From Bifidobacterium panos (GTDB taxonomy: Bacteria > Actinomycetota > Actinomycetes > Actinomycetales > Bifidobacteriaceae), in contig NZ_JAAIIJ010000002.1 of NCBI RefSeq assembly GCF_012932445.1, forward strand, positions 62,001 through 126,000: a stretch of 64,000 bases of DNA, read 5' to 3'. A model generated the notes under the pieces. That model was not told where the DNA came from. It did no database searches and worked only from the letters and a program-made list of their open reading frames with translations. Each line of letters begins with the position of its first letter. The first letter of the stretch is position 1. Positions 62,714 through 64,000 of this stretch are shown one piece after another. The position numbers and the translations under genes are program-made.

Positions 62714-64000
62714 TCAATGCGCGGCGAGCTGCCAGTCGGCACCGATGCCGGTGGAAACATCCAGCGGGACGTCGAGTCGGACGGCCGTTTCCATCGCGTT
62801 GCGGACGAGTTCGGTCACCTGCTGCGCCTCGCCCGGCACGACTTCGACCACCAGTTCGTCATGAATCTGCAGGATGATCCGGCTTTTCAGACCCGCTTCC
62901 TGCAATGCCCGGCTGGCGCGAATCATGGCGACCTTCATGATGTCTGCGGCACTGCCCTGGATGGGGGCGTTGAGCGCGGCGCGTTCGGCCGCCTCACGCG
63001 CGCTGCGGTTCGTCGAATGCAAGGCGGGGAAATAGCGCCGCCGCCCGAACATCGTTTCGGTATAGCCGCGCCGACGCGCCTCGCTGACACACGATTCCAG
63101 GAAATCACGCACTTTGCCGAACGTGGAGAAATACTTCTGCTTCAACGCTTCCGCTTCACCCGGATTGATTTTGAGCTGCTGCGCCAATCCATAGCTGCTC
63201 AAACCGTAGGCCAGGCCGTAGCTCATGGCCTTCACATGGGTGCGCTGATCGGCGGTGATTTGGTCGACGGGAACCTGATGGACAAGGCTGGCAACGTACC
63301 TGTGGAAATCCACGCCGCTCCTGAACGCTTCGATCAGTGCCTCGTCACCAGACAGATGCGCCATAATGCGAAGCTCCACCTGCGAATAATCGCAACTCAC
63401 CAGCGATTCGTACCCTTCACCTGGGATGAAAGCCGAACGTATCTCGCGTCCCACGGCATTGCGATTGGGAATATTCTGCAGATTCGGGTCGGCGGAGCTC
63501 AACCGCCCGGTGGCTGCCACCGTCTGCTCGAATGTGGTGTGGATACGTCCGTCGAAGGGATTGATCGTCTCTATCAGCGTGCCGACGATCTGCTTGAGTT
63601 TGTTGGTTTCCCGGTGACGCAGCAGCGCGCCGAGGAACCCATTGGCGCGTTCGTCGTTCACCGAACGCATGTACAGCGTTTGCAGGGCGTCGGCGTTGGT
63701 GGTGTATGCGCCTTTTTTCGTCCGTTTGGTGGGCTTCAAACCCATATCCTCAAACAGCACTTCGGACAACTGCTTGGGACTTTGCAGATTGACCTCGCGC
63801 CCCGCCCACTGCCATGCAATCTCCTGTGCCTGGCGCGCGTCGGCGGCGAAACCGTCACGCATGTCCTTCAGACGCTGCGTGTCGACTTTTGCCCCTTGCG
63901 CCTCCATCTTCTGCAACACCCGCGACACCGGCAGTTCCAACGTTTGCAGCAGACCGAACTGTTCGCACATGTCAAGTTTCGGGGCAAGAAAACGAGCCAG
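62714..64000 (-). CDS. polA: DNA polymerase I, C-terminal part (N-terminus outside window)
   Basis: Family A polymerase for repair and Okazaki-fragment processing. About 429 residues are visible, and the frame runs through base 64000 (LARFLAPKLDMCEQFGLLQ), so the 5' nuclease and exonuclease-like domains lie beyond. Motif A is SCDYSQVELRIMAHLSGD. Motif B (O-helix) is HVKAMSYGLAYGLSSYGL and motif C is LQIHDELVVEV. RRYFPALHSTNRSAREAAERAALNAPIQGSAADIMKVAM is also conserved. Ends 57 bp before the NIF3 start. Confidence 0.96.
   Translation of the reverse strand: MARFLAPKLDMCEQFGLLQTLELPVSRVLQKMEAQGAKVDTQRLKDMRDGFAADARQAQEIAWQWAGREVNLQSPKQLSEVLFEDMGLKPTKRTKKGAYTTNADALQTLYMRSVNDERANGFLGALLRHRETNKLKQIVGTLIETINPFDGRIHTTFEQTVAATGRLSSADPNLQNIPNRNAVGREIRSAFIPGEGYESLVSCDYSQVELRIMAHLSGDEALIEAFRSGVDFHRYVASLVHQVPVDQITADQRTHVKAMSYGLAYGLSSYGLAQQLKINPGEAEALKQKYFSTFGKVRDFLESCVSEARRRGYTETMFGRRRYFPALHSTNRSAREAAERAALNAPIQGSAADIMKVAMIRASRALQEAGLKSRIILQIHDELVVEVVPGEAQQVTELVRNAMETAVRLDVPLDVSTGIGADWQLAAH

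Overview
The window is a high-GC chromosomal segment from a Bifidobacterium-like actinobacterium. The strongest evidence is a full-length xylulose-5-phosphate/fructose-6-phosphate phosphoketolase (the bifid-shunt enzyme) close to phosphate acetyltransferase and acetate kinase. Paired clpP1/clpP2 next to clpX and a single-chain glycyl-tRNA synthetase fit the same picture. The species cannot be fixed from this sequence alone.

Layout. 1-9.1 kb: core genes dus (cut by the left edge), glyS, ychF, proC and a proline iminopeptidase on the minus strand, then a two-component pair on the plus strand. The kinase of that pair carries a second, degenerate sensor/DHp half. 9.1-20.7 kb: metY, the yraN-comM-dprA DNA-uptake/processing cluster, a short MGMT-type protein, sdhA-sdhB without membrane anchors, an O-methyltransferase, a LOG-family hydrolase and nhaA. 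20.8-26.3 kb: tRNA-Arg, clpX-clpP2-clpP1, a gene fusing two DNA glycosylases, and a membrane metallophosphoesterase.

26.3-35.3 kb is accessory DNA. A DUF3800 gene is followed by a 7.6-kb integrated element bounded by an 18-bp direct repeat, one copy lying in the 3' end of tRNA-Ala(GGC). The element encodes a tyrosine integrase, an excisionase, an FtsK-like DNA translocase, a small XRE regulator, a membrane-anchored surface protein, and a Rep with a CRESS-DNA-virus-like HUH nuclease domain but an apparently dead helicase domain. A 0.7-kb palindrome-rich non-coding stretch is the probable origin. This resembles a minimal actinomycete integrative-conjugative element with an unusual Rep.

35.4-39.2 kb returns to core genes: histidine phosphatase, rsfS, glmU, tRNA-Gln and prs. 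39.4-44.4 kb is a second accessory island downstream of guaA. It holds two paralogous DUF4143 AAA ATPases, a 39-codon in-frame deletion relic of one of them, a DinB-like protein, a 250-bp repeat, and a second DUF3800 gene. That last gene sits in a 1-kb segment flanked by a 16-bp repeat of the guaA 3' end. Both DUF3800 genes have a terminator-like hairpin directly in front of their ribosome binding site.

44.4-57.3 kb: guaA diverges from xfp, and pta-ackA follow. Between xfp and pta lies a two-gene insertion: an MFS transporter and a fusion of an NRPS-like adenylation domain with an APH-type kinase. aroA follows. 57.3-64 kb: a membrane-anchored helical protein, tRNA-Pro(TGG), a polytopic membrane protein, glgX, a NIF3/DUF34 protein, and the 3' part of polA, cut by the right edge. 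No CRISPR array, rRNA or insertion sequence was seen.
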